Source: Deltaproteobacteria bacterium (lineage in GTDB: Bacteria; Desulfobacterota; Syntrophorhabdia; Syntrophorhabdales; Syntrophorhabdaceae). From it: a stretch of DNA of 64,000 nt. Position numbers and translations under genes: made by a program. Positions within the stretch are counted from its first letter, which is position 1; every line of letters begins with the position of its first letter. This document shows positions 10,000 to 19,359 of the stretch, piece by piece. The notes beneath the pieces are model-generated. The model made no database searches and was not told the origin of the DNA. It worked only from the letters and a program-made list of their open reading frames with translations. The DNA is taken from the NCBI GenBank assembly GCA_029553295.1, contig JAKPCK010000090.1, positions 1 through 64,000 of the forward strand, written 5' to 3'.

Positions 10000-11257
10000 G
10001 TATAACCTCCCTGGGGTCTGTGAGCCTGCCTGTTAAAGCGCTTGCTGCAGCTGTTGCCGGGGATGCAAGGATTATCTGCGAGTTAGGATTACCCATCCTA
10101 CCGAGGAAGTTCCTGTTCGATGTGGATACACATACCTCATTGTCCCCGAGCACGCCAAGATGAAGACCTATACAGGGACCACAGCCCGGTGCAAGTATTA
10201 CTGCCCCTGACTCAAAAAGCGTTGTCAATATGCCTTCTTTAAGTGCCTCATAATAGATTTCCCTTGATGCAGGGCATACGAGGAGCCTGACATCATCGTG
10301 TCGTCTCTTGCCTTTTAGGATCTGTGATGCAATCCTCAAGTCCTTGATACGGCCGTTTGTGCATGAGCCTATAAATACCTGATTGATTTTTATTTCTTTT
10401 AGTCCGGGATCCCTTAAATCCATCACATTGTCCACCTGGTGGGGCATGCTTACACAGGGATTTAGACTTTCTAAATCAATCTCAAAGGTCTTTTCATAAT
10501 ATGCATCGTCATCCGGTTTTATCTCTATGAATGATTCACCCCTGCCGTGATTTTTTAGATATTCATATGTTATGCTGTCTGAGGGGAAGAGGCCGCATTT
10601 TGCCCCTGCCTCCACTGCCATATTGGCAATGGTCATCCTGTCCTCTATATCCAGTGTCTTCAGGGCACTGCCTGTAAACTCCATGGATTTATATGTTGCC
10701 CCGTCTGCGCCAAGCATACCTATGACCTTTAATATCAGGTCTTTTGGACCCACACCCCTCTGAAATGAACCATTTATAGAGAATTTGTATGATTCAGGGA
10801 CCCTCATCCATGTCTTTCCAAGACCCATGGCCACTGCTATATCTGTAGAGCCCATGCCTGTGGCAAATGCACCTATGGCGCCCCCTGTGCATGTATGGGA
10901 GTCAGCACCCACAAGGACCTCAGAGGGGCACAGAATCTGTTCTGTCATTATCTGATGGCATATGCCTTCCCCTACCTTGAATACATTTGCCCTGTATGTC
11001 CTGGCAAACTCTTTTATTGTTATATGGTCATTGGACAGTTCCATCCTTGGGCTTGGAGACCCATGGTCTATAAAAAAGTTTACCCTGCCTCCATTAAAGA
11101 GGGATTTAAACCCCATCTCTCTGAATCTCCTTATGGCAAGGGGTGCTGTCCCATCCTGGAGCAATACCCTGTCTACACTTACGGTTATATAATCTCCCTG
11201 TTTCACGTCCTTTTTTGTATTTATACTGAGTATCTTTTCTGCAATAGTCTTAGCCAT
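9989..11257 (-). CDS. LeuC-type large subunit, predicted aconitase
   Basis: This 422-residue 4Fe-4S hydro-lyase subunit shows [33 protein letters not shown] and [16 protein letters not shown]. These carry the three cluster-ligating cysteines and the active-site residues of the aconitase superfamily. It pairs with the adjoining small subunit. It starts 2 bp after a citrate synthase-like gene and is followed by icd. That order makes reversible citrate-to-isocitrate isomerisation the best inferred reaction, although 3-isopropylmalate and homocitrate enzymes share all visible motifs. Confidence 0.85.
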   Translation of the reverse strand: MAKTIAEKILSINTKKDVKQGDYITVSVDRVLLQDGTAPLAIRRFREMGFKSLFNGGRVNFFIDHGSPSPRMELSNDHITIKEFARTYRANVFKVGEGICHQIMTEQILCPSEVLVGADSHTCTGGAIGAFATGMGSTDIAVAMGLGKTWMRVPESYKFSINGSFQRGVGPKDLILKVIGMLGADGATYKSMEFTGSALKTLDIEDRMTIANMAVEAGAKCGLFPSDSITYEYLKNHGRGESFIEIKPDDDAYYEKTFEIDLESLNPCVSMPHQVDNVMDLRDPGLKEIKINQVFIGSCTNGRIKDLRIASQILKGKRRHDDVRLLVCPASREIYYEALKEGILTTLFESGAVILAPGCGPCIGLHLGVLGDNEVCVSTSNRNFLGRMGNPNSQIILASPATAAASALTGRLTDPREVIHGN

Positions 11258-11259
11258 AA

Positions 11260-13068
11260 TCAGCCCTCTGCCTTTGTAAGGTCTTCAAACTTTATATCAA
11301 GGCCCAGGACACCCACAATATCACCGTATTCATCCCTTATAGGGCCTGAGACTGTGACGCACAGGGCACCTGTAATCCTTGATGAATAAAGGTTGGTCAC
11401 GCTGATTTTACCTGTTTTCATGGGGTTTATGAACCATTCCCTGTCAGAGAAGTCGTCGTGGAGACCTATCTTGTAATATTTTGCCCTGTCCACGACCTGG
11501 GTGATATTCTTTGTTATCTTAATGCCCTCGCTGTTGACCACATAGGCAAACTGGATAAAGGGGTATTCCTCAACAATGTCTTTGAGTGCCTCCTCCTGCA
11601 GTTCCGGGGACATGCTCTTTATCTTTGTATCTTCTATGTACTGTTCAATGAGATGGGCTGCCATATCATATGCCCTCTTCTTGAGGAGTTCAAACTCAGA
11701 TACAAATATCTCCGGCATGTACCTGCGGACAAGGTGTTCCATCTCCTCATCGGATATGGATGTAACCCTGCCCTCATCGTATTGTTTCAGTATCCACTTG
11801 TTTATCTTTGCGATGCCTGGGTGTGTTTTTTCAACCCTCTCATTGCCTGTAAGGGCAAAATGGGAGTTTACCCAGTGGGCTATCCCTGCAAGGCCTGATT
11901 TGTCTGTTATGTTTATTGCAATGGGTCTGTTTAGGATCCTCTTTGTATCAAAGGGTATATATATCTCTTCATTCTTTGCTATGCCGTCTATGTGTATCCC
12001 TGCTGAGGTGGCATTGAAGTCTGCACCTATAAAAGGCTGCTGCTTGGGTATATGATAGCCTATCTCCTTTTCAAAATAGTTTCTTATCTCGGTTATGACG
12101 TGGGGTTGTGTGCCGTTGTCATTGCCGGTGAGGGATATATACTCCATTACAAGGCTTTCTATGGGTGCATTACCTGTCCTCTCCCCTATACCCAGGAGTG
12201 TGCCGTTGACATATGCACATCCATAGAGCCATGCACTTATACTGTTTATAACTACCTTGTGAAAGTCATTGTGGCCGTGCCATTCAAGGTATTCTGAAGG
12301 CACACCTGCCTCATCTATCATTGCCCTTATTATCTTGCCCACCGACCTTGGTATGGCTGCCCCGGGATATGTTATACCTATGCCAAGGGTGTCGCATAGC
12401 CTTATCTTAACAGGGATTTTTGCCTGTGCAGAGAGCTCCATGAGTGCCTGGGCAAAGGGTACACAGAATCCGTATATATCCGCCCTTGTTACATCCTCAA
12501 AGTGACACCTCGGTATTATCCCGTATTCAAGGGCATTCTCCACAATCTTAAGATAGCTTTTATATGCCTGGGTGCGGTTTTTTTTCAATTTCAGGAATAT
12601 GTGGTAGTCTGATACACTGGTAAGTATCCCTGTCTCCCTGATCCCCATATCCTTGACGAGTTTCAGGTCTTCTCTGTTTGCCCTAACCCAGCCTGTTATC
12701 TCAGGGTAGCGATAGCCCTTCTCAAGGCACCTCAAAACCGCATCCCTGTCTTTATCTGTATATAGAAAAAACTCACTTTGTCTTATTACACCGTTTGGCC
12801 CGCTGAGCTGGTGGATTAGGTCAAAGAGGTCTTCTATCTGTTTTACTGTGAATGGTGGCCTCGACTGCTGGCCGTCCCTGAATGTCGTATCGGTTATGTA
12901 GATATCCTCAGGGGGGTCAATTAGTTCTATCTTGTTGTCGAACTTTACCTTGCAGACCTCTGTAAAGGGAAAAACGTCCTTAAATAATTCAGGCTGTTCC
13001 ACCTCTACAAGGGGGTATCTTACAAATTTTTGCTGATTTTTAAATATAAAACCCTTTTTCTTTTTCAT
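11260..13068 (-). CDS. (Re)-citrate synthase-like enzyme of the homocitrate/isopropylmalate synthase family with C-terminal Cache-like domain
   Basis: The 602-residue protein has a DRE-TIM metallolyase barrel (about 50-330). Its acetyl-CoA aldol-condensation motif is [14 protein letters not shown] (60-73) and its metal motif is HGHND (264-268), followed by [10 protein letters not shown]. Residues 350-490 resemble the communication region of the family. The last 100 residues (about 500-598, with [16 protein letters not shown]) look like a Cache/PAS-type ligand-sensing domain instead of the leucine-binding LeuA domain. Next to two-subunit aconitase and icd, and with no leucine or lysine genes, the predicted reaction is acetyl-CoA plus oxaloacetate to citrate. 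(Re)-citrate synthases of anaerobes such as Clostridium kluyveri and Syntrophus belong to this family. Homocitrate synthase remains possible. Confidence 0.75.
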   Translation of the reverse strand: MKKKKGFIFKNQQKFVRYPLVEVEQPELFKDVFPFTEVCKVKFDNKIELIDPPEDIYITDTTFRDGQQSRPPFTVKQIEDLFDLIHQLSGPNGVIRQSEFFLYTDKDRDAVLRCLEKGYRYPEITGWVRANREDLKLVKDMGIRETGILTSVSDYHIFLKLKKNRTQAYKSYLKIVENALEYGIIPRCHFEDVTRADIYGFCVPFAQALMELSAQAKIPVKIRLCDTLGIGITYPGAAIPRSVGKIIRAMIDEAGVPSEYLEWHGHNDFHKVVINSISAWLYGCAYVNGTLLGIGERTGNAPIESLVMEYISLTGNDNGTQPHVITEIRNYFEKEIGYHIPKQQPFIGADFNATSAGIHIDGIAKNEEIYIPFDTKRILNRPIAINITDKSGLAGIAHWVNSHFALTGNERVEKTHPGIAKINKWILKQYDEGRVTSISDEEMEHLVRRYMPEIFVSEFELLKKRAYDMAAHLIEQYIEDTKIKSMSPELQEEALKDIVEEYPFIQFAYVVNSEGIKITKNITQVVDRAKYYKIGLHDDFSDREWFINPMKTGKISVTNLYSSRITGALCVTVSGPIRDEYGDIVGVLGLDIKFEDLTKAEG

Positions 13069-13118
13069 CTTTACCTGCCTTATTGAAAATATAAAGTTTT
13101 AGAGATTTAAGAATGCCC

Positions 13119-14870
13119 TTACTTGTCCGACGCAAGCCTTATCTTAAGTTCATTGAGCTGTTTCTGTGCAACTTTAGATGGCGCATCCGTAAGAAGACAC
13201 ACACCTTTCTGCGTCTTTGGGAAAGGTATTACATCCCTTATACTGTCAAGACCCATGAGCATCATAAGAAGTCTGTCAAAACCAAAGGCAATGCCGCCAT
13301 GAGGTGGTGCACCCATCTCCAGGGCCTCAAGGAGAAACCCGAACTTTTCCTGTGCCTCCTGTTCGCCAATATTGAGGAGCTTAAACATCTCGAACTGATC
13401 TTCCTTCCTGTGTATCCTTATGCTCCCGCCACCTATCTCAACACCATTCAATACAAGGTCGTATGCCTTTGATTTCAGAGACTCGTAATCACCGTTAAAC
13501 CCCCTTATATCTGTCTTAGATGCTGTAAAGGGGTGATGTCTTGCCACATATCTTTTCTGTTCCTCGCTGTATTCAAAAAGGGGAAAATCAACAACCCACA
13601 GAAATTTATAGAGGTTTTTGTCAATGAGGTCAAACCTCTCACCTATATAGAGACGGAATCTCCCCATAAGCTCATTTACCTTCTGTCGGTTTCCTGTCAT
13701 TATAAATACGATATCACCGTCTTGTAGGCCAAGCCTCTGGGACATCATGGATTTTTCTTCCTCTTTCAGATATTTTGCTATGGGTGACTGGAAGGCATTG
13801 TTTTCATTTCGTATCCAGATAAGGCCCTCTGCGCCCATCTGCTTTGCCGTATCTACCGAGACATCCAGGTCCTTTCTCGATAGGGTCTTACCCTTCAGGA
13901 CAATACACTTTACCGTGCCCTTCTCTGCCAGTGCCTTCTTAAACACCCCGAACTCTGTATTGGCAAATATATCTGTAAGCTCTATAATAGGGAGTTCAAA
14001 CCTCAGGTCAGGCTTGTCTGTCCCGTATCTCTCCATGGCCTCGTCATAGCTCATCCTGGGAAAAGGCATATCCCATGGGTGACCCTTTACAGTCCTGTAT
14101 ACCTCTTTAACAAGGCCTTCCCCCATCCTGAGGATATCCTCTACATCCACAAAGCTCATCTCTATATCTATCTGGGTAAATTCAGGCTGTCTGTCTGCCC
14201 TCAGGTCCTCATCCCTGAAGCACCTCACAATCTGGAAGTAGCGGTCAAACCCTGCAATCATGAGTATCTGTTTGAATAGCTGGGGTGACTGGGGTAGGGC
14301 ATAGAACATCCCGGGGTTCAGCCTGCTGGGGACTATAAAATCCCTTGCCCCTTCCGGTGTGCTCTTTGTGAGCATGGGTGTCTCAAACTCATTAAAGCCA
14401 TCACTGGTGAGATAGTCCCTTACCGCCTTATAGACCCTGCTCCTTGTTATAAAGACCTTTTGGACCTCCGGCCTTCTCATATCAAGGTATCTGTATCTGA
14501 GTTTTATTGCCTCATTGGGCTCATCTTCATCAAGCTGGAATGGCAGTGCCCTGGAGGTATTGAGTATCTTAAGGGAATATACCAGTATCTCTAACATGCC
14601 AGTTGGTATGTTTGGGTTCTCTGTGCCCTCAGGCCTTCTTTCCACACGGCCTTTTATCTGTATTACAAACTCCTGTTTTAATTCACCGGCCATACTATGG
14701 GCATCAGGGGATATCTCCGGGGAGAAAACTATCTGCACTATCCCTGTAATATCACGGAGGTCTATAAATATCAACCCACCGTGGTCCCTTCTCCTGAATA
14801 CCCATCCTGAAAGGAGTATCTGCTTTCCTATATCATTACTATCCACTGCCCCGCAGTATTTATCTCTCAA
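13119..14870 (-). CDS. aspS: Aspartyl-tRNA synthetase
   Basis: This class IIb synthetase attaches aspartate to tRNA-Asp. The 583 residues match the bacterial form with an N-terminal OB anticodon-binding domain, a GAD insertion and class II motifs, including FRDEDLRADRQPEFTQ, VEIGGGSIRIH and GIAFGFDRLLMML. The start is TTG, supported by GGAGG seven bases upstream. The gene is 50 bp ahead of the citrate synthase-like gene and has its own promoter. Whether it is discriminating or also charges tRNA-Asn cannot be told from what I see. Confidence 0.97.
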   Translation of the reverse strand: MRDKYCGAVDSNDIGKQILLSGWVFRRRDHGGLIFIDLRDITGIVQIVFSPEISPDAHSMAGELKQEFVIQIKGRVERRPEGTENPNIPTGMLEILVYSLKILNTSRALPFQLDEDEPNEAIKLRYRYLDMRRPEVQKVFITRSRVYKAVRDYLTSDGFNEFETPMLTKSTPEGARDFIVPSRLNPGMFYALPQSPQLFKQILMIAGFDRYFQIVRCFRDEDLRADRQPEFTQIDIEMSFVDVEDILRMGEGLVKEVYRTVKGHPWDMPFPRMSYDEAMERYGTDKPDLRFELPIIELTDIFANTEFGVFKKALAEKGTVKCIVLKGKTLSRKDLDVSVDTAKQMGAEGLIWIRNENNAFQSPIAKYLKEEEKSMMSQRLGLQDGDIVFIMTGNRQKVNELMGRFRLYIGERFDLIDKNLYKFLWVVDFPLFEYSEEQKRYVARHHPFTASKTDIRGFNGDYESLKSKAYDLVLNGVEIGGGSIRIHRKEDQFEMFKLLNIGEQEAQEKFGFLLEALEMGAPPHGGIAFGFDRLLMMLMGLDSIRDVIPFPKTQKGVCLLTDAPSKVAQKQLNELKIRLASDK

Positions 14871-14897
14871 AATTCAACCTCCATCAAAAAGTCACTA

Positions 14898-14927
14898 ATT
14901 ATATATGCTTACATGATGTTAAGTCAA
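14898..14927 (-). promoter_or_regulatory. Predicted sigma-70 promoter of aspS
   Basis: On the minus strand, TTGACT (14922-14927) and TATAAT (14898-14903) are separated by 18 bp. This lies 28 bp before the aspS TTG start and would drive the run through the citrate genes and possibly beyond. Confidence 0.75.
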
Positions 14928-15017
14928 GGGCTAACATAAATGCACAGATGCCTATAGAGGTAGTTCAGGTTTATTAATCCTGTTACCTGTTGGTAAAACC
15001 TATTGCCATATGGCCTA

Positions 15018-15046
15018 TTGACTTGAGGCTATGGCTGTCTTAATTT
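15018..15046 (+). promoter_or_regulatory. Candidate promoter of htpG
   Basis: TTGACT (15018-15023) and TAATTT (15041-15046) have 17-bp spacing and sit 55 bp before the htpG ATG. The -10 is imperfect. No clear sigma-32 or CIRCE element is visible. Confidence 0.45.
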
Positions 15047-15101
15047 TTATAGGAAAATATTTTTAAATAGCCAATTTATATAGATAATTAAGGAGAAGGA
15101 T

Positions 15102-17003
15102 ATGGAGACTTTTGAATTCAAGACAGAGGTAAAACAACTACTCGACCTTATGGTCCACTCGCTGTATTCCCATAAAGAGGTATTTTTAAGGGAGCTTGTC
15201 TCGAATGCCTCGGATGCCATAGACAGGGCAAGATATGAATCCCTTACAAACAGTGCAATCCTTGAAGACGACGGGGGTTGGAAGATTAAGATATCTGTAG
15301 ATAAGGATTTAGGGACACTCACTGTCAGTGATAATGGTATAGGCATGACAAGGCAGGAGATAGTAGAGGCATTGGGTACAATAGCCCACTCAGGGACAAA
15401 GGAATTCCTGATGGCCTTACAGAGCAAAGAGGTAAAGGATAATCCTGAACTCATAGGCCAGTTCGGCGTAGGTTTTTATTCCTCCTTTATGGTGGCAGAT
15501 AAGATAACAGTCCTTTCCAGAAAGGCAGGAGAGAAAGGCAAAAAGGGTGTCCGCTGGGAGTCCACCGGGGACGGGACATTCAGCGTAGAAGAGATTTATA
15601 AACCAGGCAAAGGCACAGATGTTATCCTCCATCTTAAGGATGAAGAGAGACATTATCTCAATGAATGGGAGATAAAAGGCATAATAAAGAGATATTCGGA
15701 CTTTATAGAACACCCCATTGTCATGGAGGTGGAGAGGGAAAAGGATAGTGAGTTGGAAAAGGGAAAGAAGTTCAAGGTGAAAGAGGAAGAGACATTAAAT
15801 TCCATGAAGGCCATCTGGCTCAAGGACAAGTCAGAGATAACAGAGGAAGAGTATAATGAATTCTACAAACACATATCCCATGACTTCAAGTCCCCTGCAA
15901 AGGTTATACACTTCAAGGCAGAAGGGACATCTGAATTTACCGCACTCCTGTATATACCATCTAAGGCACCTTTTAACATACTCTTCAAGGACTTTCAGAT
16001 AGGGCCCATGCTCTATGTAAAGCGTGTGCAGATTATGGAACACTGCGAGGAACTCATCCCCCCATATCTGCGTTTTATAAGGGGTGTTGTGGATTCATCT
16101 GATCTGCCCCTTAATGTCTCCCGTGAGATACTCCAGAACAACAGACAGGTGGATATAATAAAGAACAATATTACGAAAAAGGTTTTGGACACCCTGGAGG
16201 AGATGAAAAAGGAGGAATACGATAATTATCTCAATTTCCACAAGGAATTCAGCAGGGTATTGAAAGAGGGTCTCCATTATGATTTTGCCAGGAGGGAGCA
16301 GATAGCAGACCTCTTACTATTTAACTCCACAAAGGCCAAGGACAGCAGGTTGAGGACACTGGATGAGTATGTAAAGGATATGAAGGAGGACCAGAAGGAG
16401 ATATATTATATTGCAGCCCCTACTATCCAGGAGGCGCTTATGTCCCCTTATCTTGAGGCATTCAGGGAAAAGGACTATGAGGTCCTCATATTCACAGACG
16501 ATATAGATGAATTTGTCCTGAGCAATTTTGAATATAAGGGTAAGGCACTGAAATCAGTAACAAAAGGTGATTTGGAGATAGACGAATCAAAGAAGGAGAA
16601 GAAGGAGAAGGCGAGGAAGGAATACAGGAGGCTCATTGAGCTTATAAAAGACCAGTTAAAAGACGATGTGAAGGATGTGCGGTTCTCAGGGAGACTAAAA
16701 GATTCCCCATGCTGTCTTGTGGCAGACGAGGGCGACCTGGACACCCAGATGGAGAGGCTCCTTAAGGCAATGGGTCAGGAGGTGCCACAGCAGAAGAGGA
16801 TACTGGAACTAAATCCTGAACACCCGCTTTTTGCATCCATGAATGTCCTGTTTGAAAAAGACAAAGAAAGCCCAATCCTTAAGGAATATATAGATATGCT
16901 CTATGACCAGGCACTGATATTAGAGGGGTCGAGGCCAAAGGACCCATCGAGATTTTCACAGACAGTGGCAAGGCTCATGGCTGAGACAATAACAACAAAA
17001 TAG
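15102..17003 (+). CDS. htpG: Molecular chaperone HtpG (Hsp90)
   Basis: HtpG is the bacterial Hsp90 dimer that remodels client proteins using ATP. The 633-residue protein has the N-terminal GHKL ATPase domain with LVSNASDAIDRARYES, DNGIGMTRQEIVEALG and GQFGVGFYSSFMVADK. The middle domain (about 230-500) includes GVVDSSDLPLNVSREILQ, with the catalytic arginine region. The C-terminal dimerisation domain ends the protein. GGAGAAGG precedes the ATG. It is divergent from aspS. Confidence 0.98.
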   Translation: METFEFKTEVKQLLDLMVHSLYSHKEVFLRELVSNASDAIDRARYESLTNSAILEDDGGWKIKISVDKDLGTLTVSDNGIGMTRQEIVEALGTIAHSGTKEFLMALQSKEVKDNPELIGQFGVGFYSSFMVADKITVLSRKAGEKGKKGVRWESTGDGTFSVEEIYKPGKGTDVILHLKDEERHYLNEWEIKGIIKRYSDFIEHPIVMEVEREKDSELEKGKKFKVKEEETLNSMKAIWLKDKSEITEEEYNEFYKHISHDFKSPAKVIHFKAEGTSEFTALLYIPSKAPFNILFKDFQIGPMLYVKRVQIMEHCEELIPPYLRFIRGVVDSSDLPLNVSREILQNNRQVDIIKNNITKKVLDTLEEMKKEEYDNYLNFHKEFSRVLKEGLHYDFARREQIADLLLFNSTKAKDSRLRTLDEYVKDMKEDQKEIYYIAAPTIQEALMSPYLEAFREKDYEVLIFTDDIDEFVLSNFEYKGKALKSVTKGDLEIDESKKEKKEKARKEYRRLIELIKDQLKDDVKDVRFSGRLKDSPCCLVADEGDLDTQMERLLKAMGQEVPQQKRILELNPEHPLFASMNVLFEKDKESPILKEYIDMLYDQALILEGSRPKDPSRFSQTVARLMAETITTK

Positions 17004-17016
17004 ATAAGGACAAAAA

Positions 17017-17688
17017 GTGGATAGGAAAAGCAAAAGGTTAACCTATCATGCAACAATGGTCGTTTGCATAATATTTACATGCCTAATATGCCTGACTGTA
17101 TATGGTGAACAGCCTGCTTATACATTCAAATTAGATAGACAGGCTTCACAATTTCTAAAAAATGCCCGATATTCCTGGGATTATTTAAATGTGTCCTATG
17201 AAGACGGGGAGATACTTCATAATCTTGTGGTGGATGGCAGGTTTAAAAACATACTGGAGATTGGTACCTCAACAGGGCACTCAACAATATGGCTTGCATG
17301 GGCAGCAGCAAAAAATGGGGGCAAGGTAACTACAATCGAGATAAACAAGAAACGATATAGCACTGCCATAGAAAACTTCAAAAAGGCTGGCGTGGATAAG
17401 TATATTGAGGCTCTGTATGGTGATGCACACCTTGTAGTCCGTGAATTAAAAGGCCCCTTTGATTTTGTATTTTGTGATGCAGATAAGGAATGGTATCCCC
17501 AGTATTTCCTCGATCTTGAATCAAAGATAGGTGTTGGGGGATGCTATGCTGCCCACAATGTTATAGGTAGCTATAGTAGCGAGGTCAGCAGGTTCCTCGA
17601 TTATGTTAAAAAACACCCCAAATTCAAAACCACTATAATAAAAGGTAGCGGTGAGGGCATATCAGTAAGCTGCAGGACAGTATGGTAG
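17017..17688 (+). CDS. Exported or membrane-anchored O-methyltransferase-like protein
   Basis: This 223-residue protein has a class I SAM-methyltransferase fold of the Methyltransf_3/24 type. Its motif I is ILEIGTSTGHSTIW, the acidic motif II is VTTIEINKKR, and FVFCDADKEWYPQYF resembles the metal-binding Asp region of catechol-type O-methyltransferases. Unusually, residues 12-30 (TMVVCIIFTCLICLTVYG) form a signal peptide or membrane anchor, and no later start would remove it while keeping the domain. The start is GTG with AAGGA upstream, 13 bp after htpG, so the two may be co-transcribed. The substrate is unknown. Confidence 0.75.
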   Translation: MDRKSKRLTYHATMVVCIIFTCLICLTVYGEQPAYTFKLDRQASQFLKNARYSWDYLNVSYEDGEILHNLVVDGRFKNILEIGTSTGHSTIWLAWAAAKNGGKVTTIEINKKRYSTAIENFKKAGVDKYIEALYGDAHLVVRELKGPFDFVFCDADKEWYPQYFLDLESKIGVGGCYAAHNVIGSYSSEVSRFLDYVKKHPKFKTTIIKGSGEGISVSCRTVW

Positions 17689-17956
17689 CCTGAATAATTT
17701 TAACCCGTTTATGGCTCTGATTCGAGGCCTATTGCCCTGCATGAGTGCTTGCTGTCTGTCTCACCTGCCTTATATGTATATTCCCTTTCAAATGATTTTA
17801 CCTCTCCTTTACAGGGAATAACGAGAAAGGCAAGAGAAACTGTTATAAATATTATTGTTTAAATATCTGCTTGTCAATAAATATAATTTTTTATAATCTG
17901 CATTAATGATTGTAATTGACATTCCATTTCCTTAGAATGTAGTTTTTTATAAGGGT

Positions 17957-19309
17957 ATGAAAGGACAGACGCAGAGCTTTCTTGAAGACCTCCACGGTCT
18001 ATTTTATTTTAATGCCCAGGACGCAAGGGATATTATGTTGCGTTTTCACAGTGAGATGGGGCTCGGTCTAACAGGTAAAGAAAGCTCCCTCAAGATGATT
18101 CCATCCTTTGTCAGACGACCAAAGGGAAAGGAAAAGGGCAGTTTCCTCGCCATAGATTTGGGTGGCACCAATATAAGGGTTTTGGCTGTGAGCCTGGATG
18201 GTAAGGGAAGGGCAGAGCCTCTTGCAATCAGCCGTTATCCTATAAGCCATGAGGCAATGACAGGCACAGGTGATATGTTCTTTGATTTCATAGCAGAATC
18301 TATGGAGTCATTTTTCAAGGAACATCAAATAGATGCAAAGAGATTGCAAGGCCTTGGTTTTACATTCTCATTCCCTGTGGTCCAGTCCTCTATAGCCAGC
18401 GGCAGGCTAATATCCTGGACAAAGGGGTTTTCTGCCTCCGGTGTGGAGGGTGAGGATGTGGTAGAACTCCTAACCCGTGCCCTGAGAAGAAGAAATATGG
18501 GTTTTATAGAGGTGGCAGCCCTGATTAATGACACTGTAGGGACGCTTGTAGCAAAAAGCTATGCTAACCCTGCCTGTGATATGGGGGTGATACTGGGGAC
18601 AGGGACTAATGCAGCCTATCCTGAGAAAACAGGGCGTATTACAAAATATAAAGGCCCGAGGCATCCTGATGAGATGATTATCAATATAGAGTGGGGGGGA
18701 TTCAATAAGATAAGGAGAAATATATACGATGAGACACTGGATAGAGGTTCATTTAATCCCGGGGAACAGAGGATGGAGAAGATGGTCTCAGGTATGTATC
18801 TCGGAGAGATTGCAAGGCTTATTATCATGGATATGGTAAAGGAGGGGCTGCTTTTAAATCCCCATATTCACCATGCCTTCTCTGAGCCCTATAGACTCAC
18901 AGCAGAGCATCTGTCCCTTGCTGAACAGGGCCATTTTTTTGATGATTTTGGTCTTATCCAGGTGCCACAGGAAGATAGGGAGATAATCCTTGAGGTGTTT
19001 CGCTTAGTCTCTGGCCGCTCTGCCAGGATAGCTGCTACAGCCATCTCAGCGGTGATTACCTGGATGGACAAAAAGATGGATTCAAGCCATGTTATTGCCA
19101 TAGATGGCTCTCTCTTTGAAAAATATCCTAATTATAGAGAGAATATGGAGGCCATGCTTAGAGAGATTTTTGGTGATTCAGCAGGGAAGATAAAATTGGA
19201 AAAGGAAATGGACGGCTCAGGGATAGGGGCTGCCATAACTGCTGCTATTGCCTCTTCCCCCTGGGATAAGAGTCTCATCGCCAGGCTATCCAGTTTAAGA
19301 TGTAGATAA
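17957..19309 (+). CDS. Eukaryotic-type hexokinase
   Basis: This 450-residue protein has the length of a single eukaryotic hexokinase domain, not the roughly 320 residues of bacterial glucokinases. Motifs are LAIDLGGTNIRV (phosphate-1, about 65-74), LGFTFSFPVVQ...WTKGF (136-158, the hexokinase-family sugar-binding signature), LINDTVGTL with catalytic Asp192, and GVILGTGTNAAY. It should phosphorylate glucose or a related hexose with ATP. The 268-bp upstream gap holds TTGTCA (17871) and TATAAT (17892) at 15-bp spacing and a TTGACA at 17916, so promoter choice is unclear. AAGGG lies only two bases from the ATG. Confidence 0.9.
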   Translation: MKGQTQSFLEDLHGLFYFNAQDARDIMLRFHSEMGLGLTGKESSLKMIPSFVRRPKGKEKGSFLAIDLGGTNIRVLAVSLDGKGRAEPLAISRYPISHEAMTGTGDMFFDFIAESMESFFKEHQIDAKRLQGLGFTFSFPVVQSSIASGRLISWTKGFSASGVEGEDVVELLTRALRRRNMGFIEVAALINDTVGTLVAKSYANPACDMGVILGTGTNAAYPEKTGRITKYKGPRHPDEMIINIEWGGFNKIRRNIYDETLDRGSFNPGEQRMEKMVSGMYLGEIARLIIMDMVKEGLLLNPHIHHAFSEPYRLTAEHLSLAEQGHFFDDFGLIQVPQEDREIILEVFRLVSGRSARIAATAISAVITWMDKKMDSSHVIAIDGSLFEKYPNYRENMEAMLREIFGDSAGKIKLEKEMDGSGIGAAITAAIASSPWDKSLIARLSSLRCR

Positions 19310-19359
19310 ATGCATCTACAGGATAGGATGATTAATTTGTTTTAAAAAAAATATGTTAT

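Noticed and set aside
9502-11257. Leucine biosynthesis (leuCD) interpretation
   Set aside because: No leuA or leuB is present and the neighbours are a citrate synthase-like gene and icd; kept only as an alternative.
19301-19320. TGTAGAT-AAATGC-ATCTACA hairpin at the hexokinase stop as terminator
   Set aside because: No adjacent T-run, so intrinsic termination is not supported.
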